Source: Mesobacillus boroniphilus
Lineage (GTDB): Bacteria; Bacillota; Bacilli; Bacillales; Cytobacillaceae
DNA length: 64,000 bases
Reading direction: 5' to 3'
Assembly (NCBI RefSeq): GCF_018424685.1
Contig: NZ_QTKX01000001.1
Coordinates: 1,054,001-1,118,000, forward strand
Shown here: positions 35,743 through 45,898 of the stretch, in pieces
Layout of the letters: each line of letters starts with the position of its first letter
How positions within the stretch are numbered: position 1 is the first letter of the stretch
Program-made: the position numbers and the translations under genes
Notes under the pieces: generated by a model
Seen by the model: the letters and a program-made list of their open reading frames with translations, nothing else
The model's database searches: none
Told to the model about the DNA's origin: nothing

Positions 35743-37431
35743 ATGTCAAATTCAAATGTGATCCAGACGACTCTAAGAGGGAAGGAGCTTCTGTCCAATC
35801 CTTTTCTGAATAAAGGTACAGCTTTTACGAAAAAGGAGCGGGAAGAGCTCGGACTTGAAGGTTTATTGCCGCCTCAAGTGCTAACGCTCGATGAACAAGT
35901 GAGAAGGGTTTATGACCAATATTCTATCCGCACTACCAATTTGTTCAAGAATGGTCTTCTGTATGACTTGTATAACCGCAATGTTGTGCTGTTTTATCGG
36001 CTGCTTAAGGATCATTTGAGTGAAATGCTTCCTATCGTCTATACTCCAACGGTTGGGGAGGCCATCGAGCAATATTCTCAGGTTTATCGTCGGCCTGGCG
36101 GACTGTATTTATCCATCGATGACCAGGAGGGGATTGAAACGGCATTTAAAAACCTTGGGCATGCTAAAAACGGGATCGATTTGATTGTCGTTACCGATTC
36201 GGAAAGCATCCTCGGCATCGGGGACCAGGGAATTGGGGGCATCAATATTTCAATTGGTAAGCTTGCCGTTTATACAGCTGCTGCAGGCATTAATCCGAGC
36301 AGGGTCCTGCCAGTGGTGCTGGATGTTGGAACGAACAACAAGGCTTTGGCCGAAAATCCGTTTTATATTGGAAATGAATTCCCGCGGGTCCGTGGTGAGC
36401 GTTATGACGAGTTCATAGATGCGTTCGTCACTGCCGCACGTAAATTTTTCCCGGATGTCCTGCTGCACTGGGAAGACCTAGGTAATGTCAATGCCCGGAA
36501 GATCATGGAGAGGTATGGTAATCAGATTCTTACTTTTAATGATGATATTCAGGGGACGGGCGCTGTCACACTTGGGGCTGTTAAGTCTGCCCTGAAAATG
36601 ACAGGCGGAGCTTTGAAGGAGCAACGGATTGTTGTCTTTGGCCCTGGAGCTGCAGGCATTGGAAACGCCGATCAGATGGTGGATGCCATGGTTTCTGAAG
36701 GATTATCAAAAGAAGAAGCCTATGACCAGTTCTGGGCGGTTGATTACAGGGGTCTTTTAACAGAAGACCACGAAGATGTTCTTGAATTCCAAAAACCATA
36801 TGTCCGCAGTTCTGAGGAAGTGGAAGGCTGGGAACGGAATGAAGAGGACATTATTCCCTTGTTGGAAGTAGTCAGAAGGGTGAAACCGACGATACTTATC
36901 GGTACATCGGGACAAGCCGGAGCCTTCTCGAAGGAAATTATTAAAGAGATGGCAACGCATACAGAGCGCCCGATCATCATGCCCATGTCCAATCCGACAC
37001 CACTGGCAGAGGCCGTCCCGGCTGATTTGATTGAATGGACAGAAGGGAGGGCCCTGGTGGCAACGGGGAGCCCGTTTGAGGATGTTGAATACAATGAAGT
37101 TTCCTATGAGATCGGCCAGGCCAACAATGCCTTTATTTTCCCGGGTCTTGGGCTTGGCGCCATCGTGGCAAAAGCAGAAATCATCTCAAAAGGAATGTTC
37201 ACCGCAGCCGCAAATGCTGTTTCTGATATGTGCTGCAATGATAAGCCTGGCGCATCTCTCCTGCCCCACATCGACAAGTTGCAGGTAGTATCTGAAAAAG
37301 TCGCAATTGAAGTCATTCAGGCTGCCATTTCTGAAGGTGTTGCCAGGGCAGATATTACTGATGTTGAGGAGGCAGTGGCAGAGGCAATGTGGAAGCCGGA
37401 GTATAGGGAGATTAGAAGTGTAAGAATCTGA
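35743..37431 (+). CDS. maeA: NAD-dependent malic enzyme
   Basis: 562 aa, large-type malic enzyme (SfcA/MaeA family): Tyr-containing [15 protein letters not shown], catalytic LVVTDSE-type [16 protein letters not shown], metal site EDLGNVNA and [10 protein letters not shown], and the nucleotide loop FGPGAAGIG. Oxidatively decarboxylates malate to pyruvate. ATG at 35743 after GAGGGGAG. Monocistronic. Confidence 0.93.
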   Translation: MSNSNVIQTTLRGKELLSNPFLNKGTAFTKKEREELGLEGLLPPQVLTLDEQVRRVYDQYSIRTTNLFKNGLLYDLYNRNVVLFYRLLKDHLSEMLPIVYTPTVGEAIEQYSQVYRRPGGLYLSIDDQEGIETAFKNLGHAKNGIDLIVVTDSESILGIGDQGIGGINISIGKLAVYTAAAGINPSRVLPVVLDVGTNNKALAENPFYIGNEFPRVRGERYDEFIDAFVTAARKFFPDVLLHWEDLGNVNARKIMERYGNQILTFNDDIQGTGAVTLGAVKSALKMTGGALKEQRIVVFGPGAAGIGNADQMVDAMVSEGLSKEEAYDQFWAVDYRGLLTEDHEDVLEFQKPYVRSSEEVEGWERNEEDIIPLLEVVRRVKPTILIGTSGQAGAFSKEIIKEMATHTERPIIMPMSNPTPLAEAVPADLIEWTEGRALVATGSPFEDVEYNEVSYEIGQANNAFIFPGLGLGAIVAKAEIISKGMFTAAANAVSDMCCNDKPGASLLPHIDKLQVVSEKVAIEVIQAAISEGVARADITDVEEAVAEAMWKPEYREIRSVRI

Positions 37432-38040
37432 TAGGAAAGAACGATCCGCTGCTTCTCGGAATTGAAGGAGAAGTTGCTTGTGATGTCAACTTTTTTTCTC
37501 AGTATTTAAAAAGTGCCTGAAATGAAGATTGCTGATCTCGGAATAAAAATTAGAAAAGGGAAATCAAACACAAGGGTATCGAGGGTCTCTTTTGGAGTGC
37601 AAAATCATAAATAACAGTACAAATAACTTAGTGAAATGCATGGTGATTAGCAATTAAATCATCATGTATTTTCTATTCCTAATATTATCCTGGATGATTC
37701 AAAGTTGAGGTTGCTTCCATAGATGTGGTTACACATCCAGCTATTCAAACTCGCTATCAAGCTTATCTGGAGTTTAAGGGAGAGGTAAATTACATTGAAT
37801 ATATTACGAACCCCGAGTTCAAAATCAAACACCAGACATGGATATCGAAGCAGACTGTTTTTCCATTATGATACTGCCAAAAATAAGCAAGGGGGAGGTT
37901 TATGAAATAAAAAAGAGAAACCTAATTGTATAAAAAGAAAAATATATAATTTGATAAAATCCGCCTATTATCAATCCAGTATGTTATACTGAAAACAAAC
38001 CTTTTTATCTTTAAATCTTTTTACATTACCAGTTCCATCT
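37432..38040. other. 600-bp gap, no intact gene
   Basis: A weak hairpin (AAGTTG/CAACTT then seven T, about 37470-37499) may end maeA. An unrecognised open stretch without a start codon (about 37700-37872, containing THPAIQTRYQAYLEFKGE) looks like a gene remnant. Confidence 0.4.
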
Positions 38041-38070
38041 CCCTACTCAAACCTTGAGTAGGGTTTTTTT
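38041..38070 (+). terminator. Strong intrinsic terminator
   Basis: CCCTACTCAA/TTGAGTAGGG with a 3-nt loop and seven T. No intact gene lies just upstream, so it may end a lost gene or a small RNA. Confidence 0.8.
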
Positions 38071-38097
38071 ATTGAGAATTATATTAGGGAATATAAA

Positions 38098-38125
38098 AAA
38101 ACAGGCTCTATATATAGAGCCTGTT
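38098..38125 (-). terminator. Terminator of the cold-shock gene
   Basis: AAACAGGCTCTATA/TATAGAGCCTGTTT palindrome followed on the minus strand by a T run. Confidence 0.8.
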
Positions 38126-38143
38126 TGTACAATCGATTTAAGA

Positions 38144-38344
38144 TTAAGCCTTTTGAACGTTAGCAGCTTGAGCTCCACGAGCACCTTGCTCAACGTCAAA
38201 CGTTACTTTTTGACCTTCGTCTAAAGATTTGAAACCCTCACTTTGGATAGCAGAGAAGTGTACGAATACGTCGTCTCCATTTTCACGTTCGATGAAGCCG
38301 AAGCCTTTTTCTGCATTAAACCATTTAACTGTACCTTGTTCCAT
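38144..38344 (-). CDS. cspB: Cold-shock protein, CspB type
   Basis: 66 aa. RNA-binding motifs KGFGFIE (RNP1) and VFVHF (RNP2). Single-strand nucleic acid chaperone. AGGAGG ribosome site; a long A/T-rich leader extends upstream, as is usual for these genes. Confidence 0.93.
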   Translation of the reverse strand: MEQGTVKWFNAEKGFGFIERENGDDVFVHFSAIQSEGFKSLDEGQKVTFDVEQGARGAQAANVQKA

Positions 38345-38830
38345 TGTTGTTGCCTCCTAGTGCGTTATCGCACAACTTATTACTATCCTTGCCCAAAGTG
38401 ATCATCAAGACGAAAAGTTGATACTTATACTATCCTTTACACCGAACAAAAATAATTCTTATTCATCATAACAAGAAACGAAAGATATAGCAAATCTTTA
38501 TGGCCTTATCTTGAATAGTCCATTTATATTTAAGCTGACCATGCAAAGTTGCTTTAATGGTTCTTGAACGAACAGATGCTTTAATCCAGGACGGATTAAC
38601 ACTTTTTTGAATATATCCTCATCAACAAAACGAAGCTGTATAGTTGAACAAGGTATGTTAAGACCATTGATGTTAGAAGGGATTAATGCTCTTTTTATTG
38701 AATACTACTAGTAATCCGAAGGTGTTTAAAACAGTAGTTTAAATGAGCCGTATCTTAGTAACTGCAGTTTTTTCTTTTTTATTTACTTAGAATAAAAAAT
38801 TTGGATGTTTAAACAAAGAGGAGAGTCAAT
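38345..38830. other. Gap between cspB and msrA
   Basis: Holds the probable cold-shock 5' leader (to about 38450) and A/T-rich sequence with short unmatched frames. No gene seen. Confidence 0.4.
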
Positions 38831-39301
38831 ATGGAAATAGTATATTTTGCAGGTGGATGTTTATGGGGAGTACAAGCTTTTGTAAAAACCTTACCTGGAG
38901 TTAAGTTTACAGAAGCGGGAAGAGCTAATGGAACAAGTCAAACACTTGATGGGGATTATGATGGCTACGCCGAATGTGTAAAAACAGGATTTGATCCAAA
39001 GGTTGTAACGATCATGGAATTAATGGGATATTTTTTTGAAATTATAGATCCGTACAGTTTGAATAAACAAGGACAGGATGTTGGCAAGAAATACAGAACT
39101 GGAGTATATAGTGAAAAACCTGAACACTTAATAGAGGCGAAGGCGTTTCTTAGTGAGAGAAATGATTATGACCTAATAGTTGTTGAAGTATTACCTCTTA
39201 CAAACTATGTGAGAAGTGCAGAAGAACATCAAGATAGGTTAGCTAGATGTCCAAATGATTATTGTCATATTCCAGAAGAAATATTAAGTAAATATAAGTA
39301 A
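38831..39301 (+). CDS. msrA: Peptide-methionine (S)-S-oxide reductase, MsrA family
   Basis: 156 aa. Catalytic Cys9 in AGGCLWGVQ (usual GCFWG), YDGYAECVKTGFDP and KKYRTGVY are family features. Repairs oxidised methionine. Residues in the substrate region differ from typical MsrA, and the leucine in GCLWG is unusual. ATG after GAGGAG. Confidence 0.8.
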   Translation: MEIVYFAGGCLWGVQAFVKTLPGVKFTEAGRANGTSQTLDGDYDGYAECVKTGFDPKVVTIMELMGYFFEIIDPYSLNKQGQDVGKKYRTGVYSEKPEHLIEAKAFLSERNDYDLIVVEVLPLTNYVRSAEEHQDRLARCPNDYCHIPEEILSKYK

Positions 39302-39753
39302 GGGAGAATATTAAAAGAAGGTGTATGGACTCTATGTTTTACTATCTAAAAAGGGGAACAGAACTGCTTAATCATTTTCAACACTCTGGTGCATTTATCT
39401 CTCAACATGACGACATTCAAGCCTAAAATGGCTACTAGTGAAATACTGAGAAAACCAGAGAAATCGGGTGTTTTGACTTCTTTTATTGTGGAAGTTTAAT
39501 GAGGAGGTTATTTCAATACAAGTAAATGAGCAGATGATGGACTCCCTGGTGAATAAGCAATTGCTGAAGGGCAGGAGCAGGGGATTGATTCCCTGAAGAA
39601 TTCACCGGTATCAAGGACCTGGAAAATAATCCTTTTATGGGCTCTTTGGCGAGCTCCTGAAAAAGAAAAATTAGCAAACGGCCTGCAAGCTTATCCTTGC
39701 AGGCAGCATTCTTTTGCGAAGGAATGAAAAGCCCTTATTGGCTGTTGCACTCA
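39302..39753. other. Gap with gene debris and a hairpin
   Basis: Short broken frames (for example near 39505-39590), and a perfect 9-bp hairpin GCCTGCAAG/CTTGCAGGC (39681-39704) that may end the minus-strand pair. No gene seen. Confidence 0.4.
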
Positions 39754-40314
39754 TTATTTGCCTGAACTGCTATCTTCCGCTAAAGCGTTATCGCAGTCAG
39801 GCGTGATGAAATACTTCATGGGCAACACTTGCTCATAGTAGTTCCCACCTGCATCTTTGTATACGATTTTTACTTCAGTATATGCAGTCTCTTCCGAAAA
39901 TGAAGTTAGTCCCAGGACGAGACTCCTTTCTTCCCCAGGCTTTACTACCGCCCCCACAGCCGGTATCCGGCTATCCCACTTATTTGGCAATTGGAATTCA
40001 TTTTCATTTGGAGGCCATCCATCCCGTATCCCAATCAATAGCTCTCCAGGAACATTTTCCACCAGGACTGAGTCGAGTTTGGTCATGCCCTTATCACCTG
40101 TTAATTCAACCTTAGTAATCGTGATTTCTTTGTTTCCCTGATGTTTGAAAAGTTCACCTACCGTCATCTTGATGCCGGATTCCCGTTCAGCGCAGATCTT
40201 CATATATTCATCACTAAAGAACAGGGAGTCCCCTTGCACACTCCTCGTCATATAGAAACCCGTGCCCATGACCGTGACAATTACCGAGAGAATTAGTATC
40301 TTTGCGTATCTCAT
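39754..40314 (-). CDS. Membrane-anchored extracellular protein, unknown
   Basis: 186 aa: one N-terminal membrane helix (about residues 5-22) and an extracytoplasmic beta-rich domain (EITITKVELTGDKGM, GEERSLVLGLTSFSEETAYTEVKIVYKDAGG), Ig-like in feel, ending in an acidic tail. The ATG at 40314 overlaps the stop of the gene before it (ATGA), so the two are coupled. No family recognised. Confidence 0.65.
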   Translation of the reverse strand: MRYAKILILSVIVTVMGTGFYMTRSVQGDSLFFSDEYMKICAERESGIKMTVGELFKHQGNKEITITKVELTGDKGMTKLDSVLVENVPGELLIGIRDGWPPNENEFQLPNKWDSRIPAVGAVVKPGEERSLVLGLTSFSEETAYTEVKIVYKDAGGNYYEQVLPMKYFITPDCDNALAEDSSSGK

Positions 40315-41603
40315 GGCGCCCGCATGACCAGGCGGCCAGGAGAGTTCTCTGGATAGCCGTTGACCCCGCAAAGCCTTCCTGCAGAAACAAACGTCCAATT
40401 GACCTTTGCATTAGTGGCGTAGCCGGTCCGCGCGGACAGATCGATACCGATGACTGGCTTAATGCTTACTCCATTTGTCCATTTGGTTGCAGTTGTGGTG
40501 GACTTTTCACCAGATGTGTTCGAGGACCAAGGCCGGCAATAGGATGTTGAGCTTGGAAGGGTCGCGGTTTGGGTAGTCGCTGAAAGAAGATGCTGTACCG
40601 GCCTTGCCTCGTAAAAATGGATGAGTGTGCCGTCCATTGGCTGCGTGATACAGTACTTGGCATAGGAATACTGGGTATTTAAGTATAAGGAAGTGGCTGC
40701 CTTATACTCTCCCCATCCCACACTCTGGCTTCTGGATTTGGATAGTTCCCCTCCGGAAGAATATGTTCCGTAACTTCCCGACCAGGAAAACCCTACTCCA
40801 AGAGAACTTTCAGCAGAGGTTGTATAAGTAAACTTCATATTTTTTCCGCTAGTGGCGGTATGGATGGTGCCTACTGTCACTGTCTGGGGGCCCAAATCCT
40901 TAATGTACTTGACACTGCCAGGCCAATTGCGATTGCATTCTGCGGGAATGCTTGTTGCCTGGATTTCATTGAAGACAGCGGCATATTCACCGGCTTCCGC
41001 CTCCGATTGCGCACTATCTTCCTTCCTGTCTTCAAATTCAGTTCCTGCCAGCTTTGTCCGGGACGGATTATTAATTTCCAAGTCGACATACATCGGCTTT
41101 TTGACTTTACCTGTCTTCCGGTCGACCTGGGCGACGCTGAAAGCATTCTCCCGGGCCTCTTCCACCTGGACGATACTAAAACTGTTTGTTACAATCCCTG
41201 TTTTAGTCATCGCGACTACATCTACATCTATATTCCCATTGGCAGAACGAAGACGGTCCATGTTGACCTTGGGATCGACTATCAGCTTAAAACTGCCGTC
41301 CGGCCTGGTGACGGTCTTGGCAAGCGGCGTCAGTTCAAAAGACTCACCTTCTTCCAGGGCTGCAAGCATTTCGGCACTTGGCCAGGCCTGTAAATGAACG
41401 ATTGCACCGGCAGCGGGTTTTTGTCTTCCCTTTTGCAAGACTTTTCCTGAAACAACCACGTCACCTTCAAGAGAATGCGAATCAGCCAAAGCCGAAAGCC
41501 AGTCATTGGCGGCCTTGCTTTGCGGGCTTGCAGAATTGGCTTCGGCAAAAGGAGTTCCCAGCAATAAAAGCGAGCATGCTAGGGCGAATAGTTTTTTCTT
41601 CAC
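40311..41603 (-). CDS. Secreted protein of unknown family, about 430 aa
   Basis: Signal peptide (KKKLFALACSLLLLGTPFAEA, cut after about residue 22), then a carboxypeptidase-regulatory-like beta domain (GKVLQKGRQKPAAGAIVHLQA, TRPDGSFKLIVD), an acidic linker, and a C-terminal domain with Ser/Gly/Tyr-rich amphipathic strands (SLGVGFSWSGSYGTYSSGGELSKS) and four cysteines. The last part resembles surface or pore-type beta proteins only in composition. GTG at 41603 with TGGAGG upstream. Base composition is richer in GC than its neighbours, suggesting transfer. Confidence 0.65.
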   Translation of the reverse strand: MKKKLFALACSLLLLGTPFAEANSASPQSKAANDWLSALADSHSLEGDVVVSGKVLQKGRQKPAAGAIVHLQAWPSAEMLAALEEGESFELTPLAKTVTRPDGSFKLIVDPKVNMDRLRSANGNIDVDVVAMTKTGIVTNSFSIVQVEEARENAFSVAQVDRKTGKVKKPMYVDLEINNPSRTKLAGTEFEDRKEDSAQSEAEAGEYAAVFNEIQATSIPAECNRNWPGSVKYIKDLGPQTVTVGTIHTATSGKNMKFTYTTSAESSLGVGFSWSGSYGTYSSGGELSKSRSQSVGWGEYKAATSLYLNTQYSYAKYCITQPMDGTLIHFYEARPVQHLLSATTQTATLPSSTSYCRPWSSNTSGEKSTTTATKWTNGVSIKPVIGIDLSARTGYATNAKVNWTFVSAGRLCGVNGYPENSPGRLVMRAP

Positions 41604-42118
41604 GGGCGTTGCCTCCATTTCAATGATTTTTTGAAAACGAGGATCTTTCCGGTTTGAACGGATTTTGCGGGCAGAAACATGAAGTGATTGGTTAGCACTG
41701 AACAGAGGATGATTGCAGGGAATTCACGCTAGCTTTAAGTATAAGGATATCTTCGTCCATGACTCAACCTATTTCCTTTATTTGTAATGTACACCTTGCA
41801 TTTCCACGATACCACCAATTGTAATCTTATGTAAAATCGGAAATTCGCATAGATTGTACCCTCTTCCGAAATTTTCCTAACACTTTGCACGCAGCTTCGT
41901 TGGCTGCAAACACCTTTTCCTGCCGGCAGGGCCAAAAAACATCTATCTGGAGAAGGTAGCCTTTTATTTTTTCCCAATCTTCCAAGTGGAAAAGGGCCAA
42001 AGAGATTTTAATTTTCGAAGTAATTAAACTATCGATTTAGGTTAGCTCAAGAAGTAACTGTTAATATATAGGGTACTTTGATATTCTAAGTTTAATGTTG
42101 ATGAACGAAATGAGTTGA
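41604..42118. other. Gap, control region of the secreted pair
   Basis: Contains the 5' side of both divergent units. A minus-strand open frame of 80 codons (41735-41977) has no ribosome site or family and is not called. Nothing else seen. Confidence 0.4.
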
Positions 42119-42568
42119 GTGAAAGTGAAAGAATTTACGATTGCTGGTAAACAGGGGTTTGTACGCATTGAATTAAATGAAGTCTTTGGTTTCCCTGATC
42201 AAACAAGTTATTTGGGTGGGTATGATGTCCATGGGAAGATCGAATTGAAGAGTGGCAACTATTTTGTAAAAGATGCTGATCTATGGTTTTCAACAGGACA
42301 GGTTTATAAGTTCTTTTTAGAGTTGCAAAAATGTTATAACGATTTACAAGGCAGTGCTATATTTTCAGATTCTGAGAATGCTCTTAAAATTAACCTTAAC
42401 TTTAACAAACTTGGACAGATAAGTATTGAGGGATATTTTCAGGAAATACCATCCGAGGAAAATACACTTCAATTTGAATTTGAAAGTGAACAGAGTTATT
42501 TGGGAGCTACCCTACAACAATTAAATTCTATCTTCGAGCAATATGGTGGGTTAAAGGGTAAAAGTTAG
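42119..42568 (+). CDS. WapI-like immunity protein
   Basis: 149 aa, acidic, all-beta character: GFPDQTSYLGGYDVHGKIEL, LELQKCYNDLQGSAIFSD, LQFEFESEQSYLGATLQQL. The pattern fits the WapI-type immunity proteins that protect against contact-dependent WapA-like toxins. No toxin gene is present, so it is an orphan. GTG start, weak ribosome site. Confidence 0.6.
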   Translation: MKVKEFTIAGKQGFVRIELNEVFGFPDQTSYLGGYDVHGKIELKSGNYFVKDADLWFSTGQVYKFFLELQKCYNDLQGSAIFSDSENALKINLNFNKLGQISIEGYFQEIPSEENTLQFEFESEQSYLGATLQQLNSIFEQYGGLKGKS

Positions 42569-42691
42569 GATTTTGTTAACGTGCTAACGGGTGGCGATGA
42601 CTAAGGAAGTGTGTCTGCTTCGTGGAGCTTGTTAAGGTACATAAGAAGCAGGTTAACTCAAGAAGCGAATAGGTTAGCATGTATTATAAAA

Positions 42692-43053
42692 ATGACTGCT
42701 AAGTTCCTAGATATATTTGGAGAAATCTTAATGAAGAAGGTTCGAGATGAAGCAAGTGATCAATGGGAAATGACCATCCAAGTAAAAATGAAGAGTGAAG
42801 AAAGCCAAAATATACATAACCTAATAACTTCGAGCGGTCAAGGTGAGTTAATCAATGATCTAGTACCTAAAATTGTCGATAACACCATACATCATTTGTT
42901 GTGGGCTTTAGAACAAGAGTAAGCCCTATAGATGTAAGCATATTTAACGGTAACAAACTTGTAAGTATTAAAGAAATCAGTGACGGTTTAGCTGGAGAAC
43001 TGTATACAGAAGATGGTTGGATAAACCGGTTCAGTAACAAGGTCAAGTCATAA
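42692..43053 (+). pseudogene. Immunity-type gene broken near its end
   Basis: From ATG 42692 it encodes a helical protein (TAKFLDIFGEILMKKVRDEAS ... NDLVPKIVDNTIHHLLWALEQE), ending at TAA near 42920. The next frame continues with IDVSIFNGNKLVSIKEISDG and LAGELYTEDGWINRF to 43053, so a frameshift near 42915 splits one protein of about 120 aa. Genomic position among orphan immunity genes suggests that role; not proven. Confidence 0.5.
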
Positions 43054-43146
43054 AAGTGGCACCTTTTCTTGTTACGCTAACGAAGCAGGTTAGTGCAACA
43101 AGAACTATTGTATTTTATGGTGAATTTAAACAGGGGGAAGGTACTT

Positions 43147-43581
43147 ATGAAAAGAACTTTATTGTTTTTTATACTATTTATTTTTACTTTTACAACTTCC
43201 GTTCAAGCATTAAGTTGGGCTTATCCTTTTGTCGTTTGGAATGGTAACGTTTATGAAGTAAAAGAAGAAAAGGTTTTATCTAATCAAATTGGAAAGGAAA
43301 TTGGAGAAGTTAAAACAAAACCAAATGATATGACTGGAGATTACTACGGAGATGTCTCAAATGCTTATCCTAAAGGGACGAAGTATTTTGAAATAAATAA
43401 TATATCAACTAAAAATGCAATAGCTGTTGAAGTAGGAGACAACGAGTGGCAAAAAGCTGTATATGTCCATCAGGCACCTTTTCATTGGATGGATATATTC
43501 ACAAAAATCCTACCTACCCTAATTTTAATAGCAATCATAATTATTATTTTAATACGCTTTAAAAAACGAAAAAATAATTAA
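43147..43581 (+). CDS. Membrane-anchored extracytoplasmic protein, unknown
   Basis: 144 aa. Signal peptide (residues 1-20), a domain with VVWNGNVYEVKEE, GEVKTKPNDMTGDYYGDVSN and KGTKYFEI, and a C-terminal membrane helix followed by RFKKRKN. ATG at 43147 with GGGGGAAGG upstream. Family not named. Confidence 0.7.
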   Translation: MKRTLLFFILFIFTFTTSVQALSWAYPFVVWNGNVYEVKEEKVLSNQIGKEIGEVKTKPNDMTGDYYGDVSNAYPKGTKYFEINNISTKNAIAVEVGDNEWQKAVYVHQAPFHWMDIFTKILPTLILIAIIIIILIRFKKRKNN

Positions 43582-43683
43582 ATATATATTCTTTCATTAA
43601 CGGGGGCTTTTGCACAAGAAGAGGAGATCAGTTGATAGTGGAAGAATTGTTTGTTGCAGCTTGGACACGTTAAACGAAAATAG

Positions 43684-43711
43684 AAAACATCCGAAATTTG
43701 ATCGGATGTTT
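43684..43711 (-). terminator. Terminator after GNAT gene
   Basis: AAACATCCG/CGGATGTTT with a 10-nt loop and a T-rich run on the minus strand. Confidence 0.75.
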
Positions 43712-43718
43712 AATAAAC

Positions 43719-44216
43719 TTAGATTAGCTTAGCCATATAATACTCATCGATATATTGATTTTCAACAATGAGGGAGTGCTTTTTAGTCCCTTCTATTTCG
43801 AATCCCATTTTTTTATAAAGGGCTAAACCTGCTTCATTATGACACATCACAGTAAGTTCAAGTCGATGTATGTTGTTGGCGTGGGACCATTGTTCGAGTT
43901 CATGAAAAAATTTTGTTCCAATCCCTCGACCTGTGAATTCTTTGAGAATTCCAGTAACAATATATGCACTGTGACGTACCCTATTAAAGCTTTCTCTTAT
44001 AGCGGAGAGGTAACCAACAATATTTCCTTCTATTTCGCATACTAGGATTATTGATAAATCGTCTTCAATAATATTTTTTATGTACTCATACTGTTTATCA
44101 AAAGTGGTTGTTCGCTCTTCTGGCTCGAGCATCATAAAGTTGGATTCGGTATCCAACTTTTTGCAAAGGTTAAGAAATTTCTCCGTGTCAGATATTCTTA
44201 TAGCTCTAATTATCAA
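43719..44216 (-). CDS. GNAT acetyltransferase
   Basis: 165 aa. Acetyl-CoA loop EFTGRGIGTKFF and the C-terminal LTVMCHNEAGLALYKKMGFEIEG are typical GNAT motifs. Substrate unknown. TTG at 44216 with GAGGAG seven bases upstream is the best start; a longer frame begins at ATG 44231 on top of that site. Confidence 0.8.
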   Translation of the reverse strand: MIIRAIRISDTEKFLNLCKKLDTESNFMMLEPEERTTTFDKQYEYIKNIIEDDLSIILVCEIEGNIVGYLSAIRESFNRVRHSAYIVTGILKEFTGRGIGTKFFHELEQWSHANNIHRLELTVMCHNEAGLALYKKMGFEIEGTKKHSLIVENQYIDEYYMAKLI

Positions 44217-44805
44217 AATAATTCTCCTCATAATAATATTCAATTGAATTATAGATTACAAAGGGTGGGGTGTGCAATTGGTATTACAGTGTACATCTTA
44301 ATGTAATACTTTCTTATTGAACAAACGGGTGCTTTAGTAGAACAAGGACTGTCATTTAAATCCGAACCTCTTGGTGTGCATTAAGACACTTAGACGCAAC
44401 TGGGATCTCCCTGTTGCATCTTTTTTGTTCAAAATAATTCTATACCCATCTAATTTAACGAAGTATTAACAACCGTTATAGCATATATACTATCAGCGTG
44501 AGAGCGTGAGAATGAACATTTTCACTTTGCTAATTGGTATGCTAATTATAGTGCGAATAATGCCAAAAAATAATGATATTCCATCAAAAAGTAGCATGCT
44601 AAATCATAGCCGATTTTGCATGCTATTTGTGTTGTTTTTTTCATTTTGCACTCCAAAAGAGATTTAAAAACGATGCAGAATAGAGAAAGAAGGAAATTTA
44701 CTGGTACATGTTGAATGGATAAGAAGGAAACTGATGGTTTTAATTGGGACTCTTGTTGGAAATTCCAAATAAAGTAACAAATTTTTATCTCCAGGGGGAA
44801 AGTAA
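44217..44805. other. Gap with two hairpins
   Basis: Terminator-like GACGCAAC/GTTGCATC with T run at about 44393-44430, and TAGCATGC/GCATGCTA inverted repeat at about 44593-44623. No gene seen; the EamA promoter must lie at the right-hand end. Confidence 0.4.
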
Positions 44806-45726
44806 ATGATCCAGAGGCTTGGGAATGCACCGTACTTACTTTTAGTTGGAGCTGCTTTTTTCTGGGGTGGCAATGCGGTTGCTGGCAAGTTTCTTGCTGG
44901 TTCGCTGCCGCCGGTGACGATTTCCTTCACCCGTTTGGGGATAGGTGTTCTGATCATGTCCCCGGTTATTATCAAGCTGTTCAAACATGAAAGGGAAGCA
45001 TTAAAAGAGCATTTCAAGCTGCTTTTATTCTTGGCTGTAACCGGGGTGATTGGTTTTAATCTGCTGATTTATTGGGCGCTCAATTACACGACGGCAATTA
45101 ACGCGACGCTTTTGAACAGCACTAGTCCATTATTCATTTTCCTTTTGTCGGCGCTATTGATTGGTGAAAAGATGGCATTAAAGTACTGGGTGTCCATGGC
45201 GATATCGGTGATTGGGGTGCTTTTTGTTATCACACAGGGTTCGTTTGAAAGAGTGCTTGATTTGCAGTTTAATATCGGTGACTTGATCATGGTGCTGGCA
45301 GTAATTTCATGGGCTTTATACTCGATTTATATTAAGAAGATTTCCGGGAAGCTGCCTTCGCTGGCGGTTTTCGGTTACACGCTCGCAATTGGTTTTATCG
45401 TGATGATACCTGCGGTCGCAATCGAGTTGTCGATTGTCCCAATCGGTGAGGTGAAACTTGCTGATTTAAGTGCTCTTTTATATATTGGAATCTTTCCATC
45501 AATCTGTTCTTTTTTATTGTGGAATCGTGCGGTTGCCATGATTGGGCCATCGAAAGCATCAATTTCTCTAAACCTTATCCCAGTTTTTGGTGCAATTGCA
45601 GCGTTTTTTATCCTTGGTGAGGTGATTACCATTCCGCAAATCATTGGCGGGTGCCTGGTTTTTATCGGGGTGTTCATTACTTCTTTAACGAAAAAGAAAT
45701 CGGTACAATTAGCAGAAGAGGCATAG
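44806..45726 (+). CDS. EamA-family DMT permease
   Basis: 306 aa, ten membrane helices in two EamA repeats (first with FFWGGNAVAGKF, second with ISWALYSIYIKKISG). Exporter of metabolites, substrate unknown. ATG after GGGGG. Confidence 0.88.
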   Translation: MIQRLGNAPYLLLVGAAFFWGGNAVAGKFLAGSLPPVTISFTRLGIGVLIMSPVIIKLFKHEREALKEHFKLLLFLAVTGVIGFNLLIYWALNYTTAINATLLNSTSPLFIFLLSALLIGEKMALKYWVSMAISVIGVLFVITQGSFERVLDLQFNIGDLIMVLAVISWALYSIYIKKISGKLPSLAVFGYTLAIGFIVMIPAVAIELSIVPIGEVKLADLSALLYIGIFPSICSFLLWNRAVAMIGPSKASISLNLIPVFGAIAAFFILGEVITIPQIIGGCLVFIGVFITSLTKKKSVQLAEEA

Positions 45727-45807
45727 GATTTTCGGGAGATTATATTTAGAAAGATAATAGCAGCTAGTGCTGGATTAGTAATTTTAAAAATAAAACCAGA
45801 GTTAGTG

Positions 45808-45840
45808 AGACAGCGAATCAGTTCCGCTGTCTTTTTTTAA
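45808..45840 (+). terminator. Terminator after EamA gene
   Basis: GACAGCG/CGCTGTC stem and T run. Confidence 0.8.
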
Positions 45841-45898
45841 TTGTTTAGGAAATTATAAAATTATTTAGTTGTGGATAACTACATGTAGGGGGTCTTAA

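Noticed and set aside
40852..41397. Long plus-strand frames opposite the secreted protein gene
   Set aside because: They are antisense shadows of a GC-rich gene that has a signal peptide and a ribosome site on the other strand.
41735..41977. 80-codon minus-strand frame upstream of the secreted protein
   Set aside because: No ribosome site, low-complexity composition, no recognisable domain.
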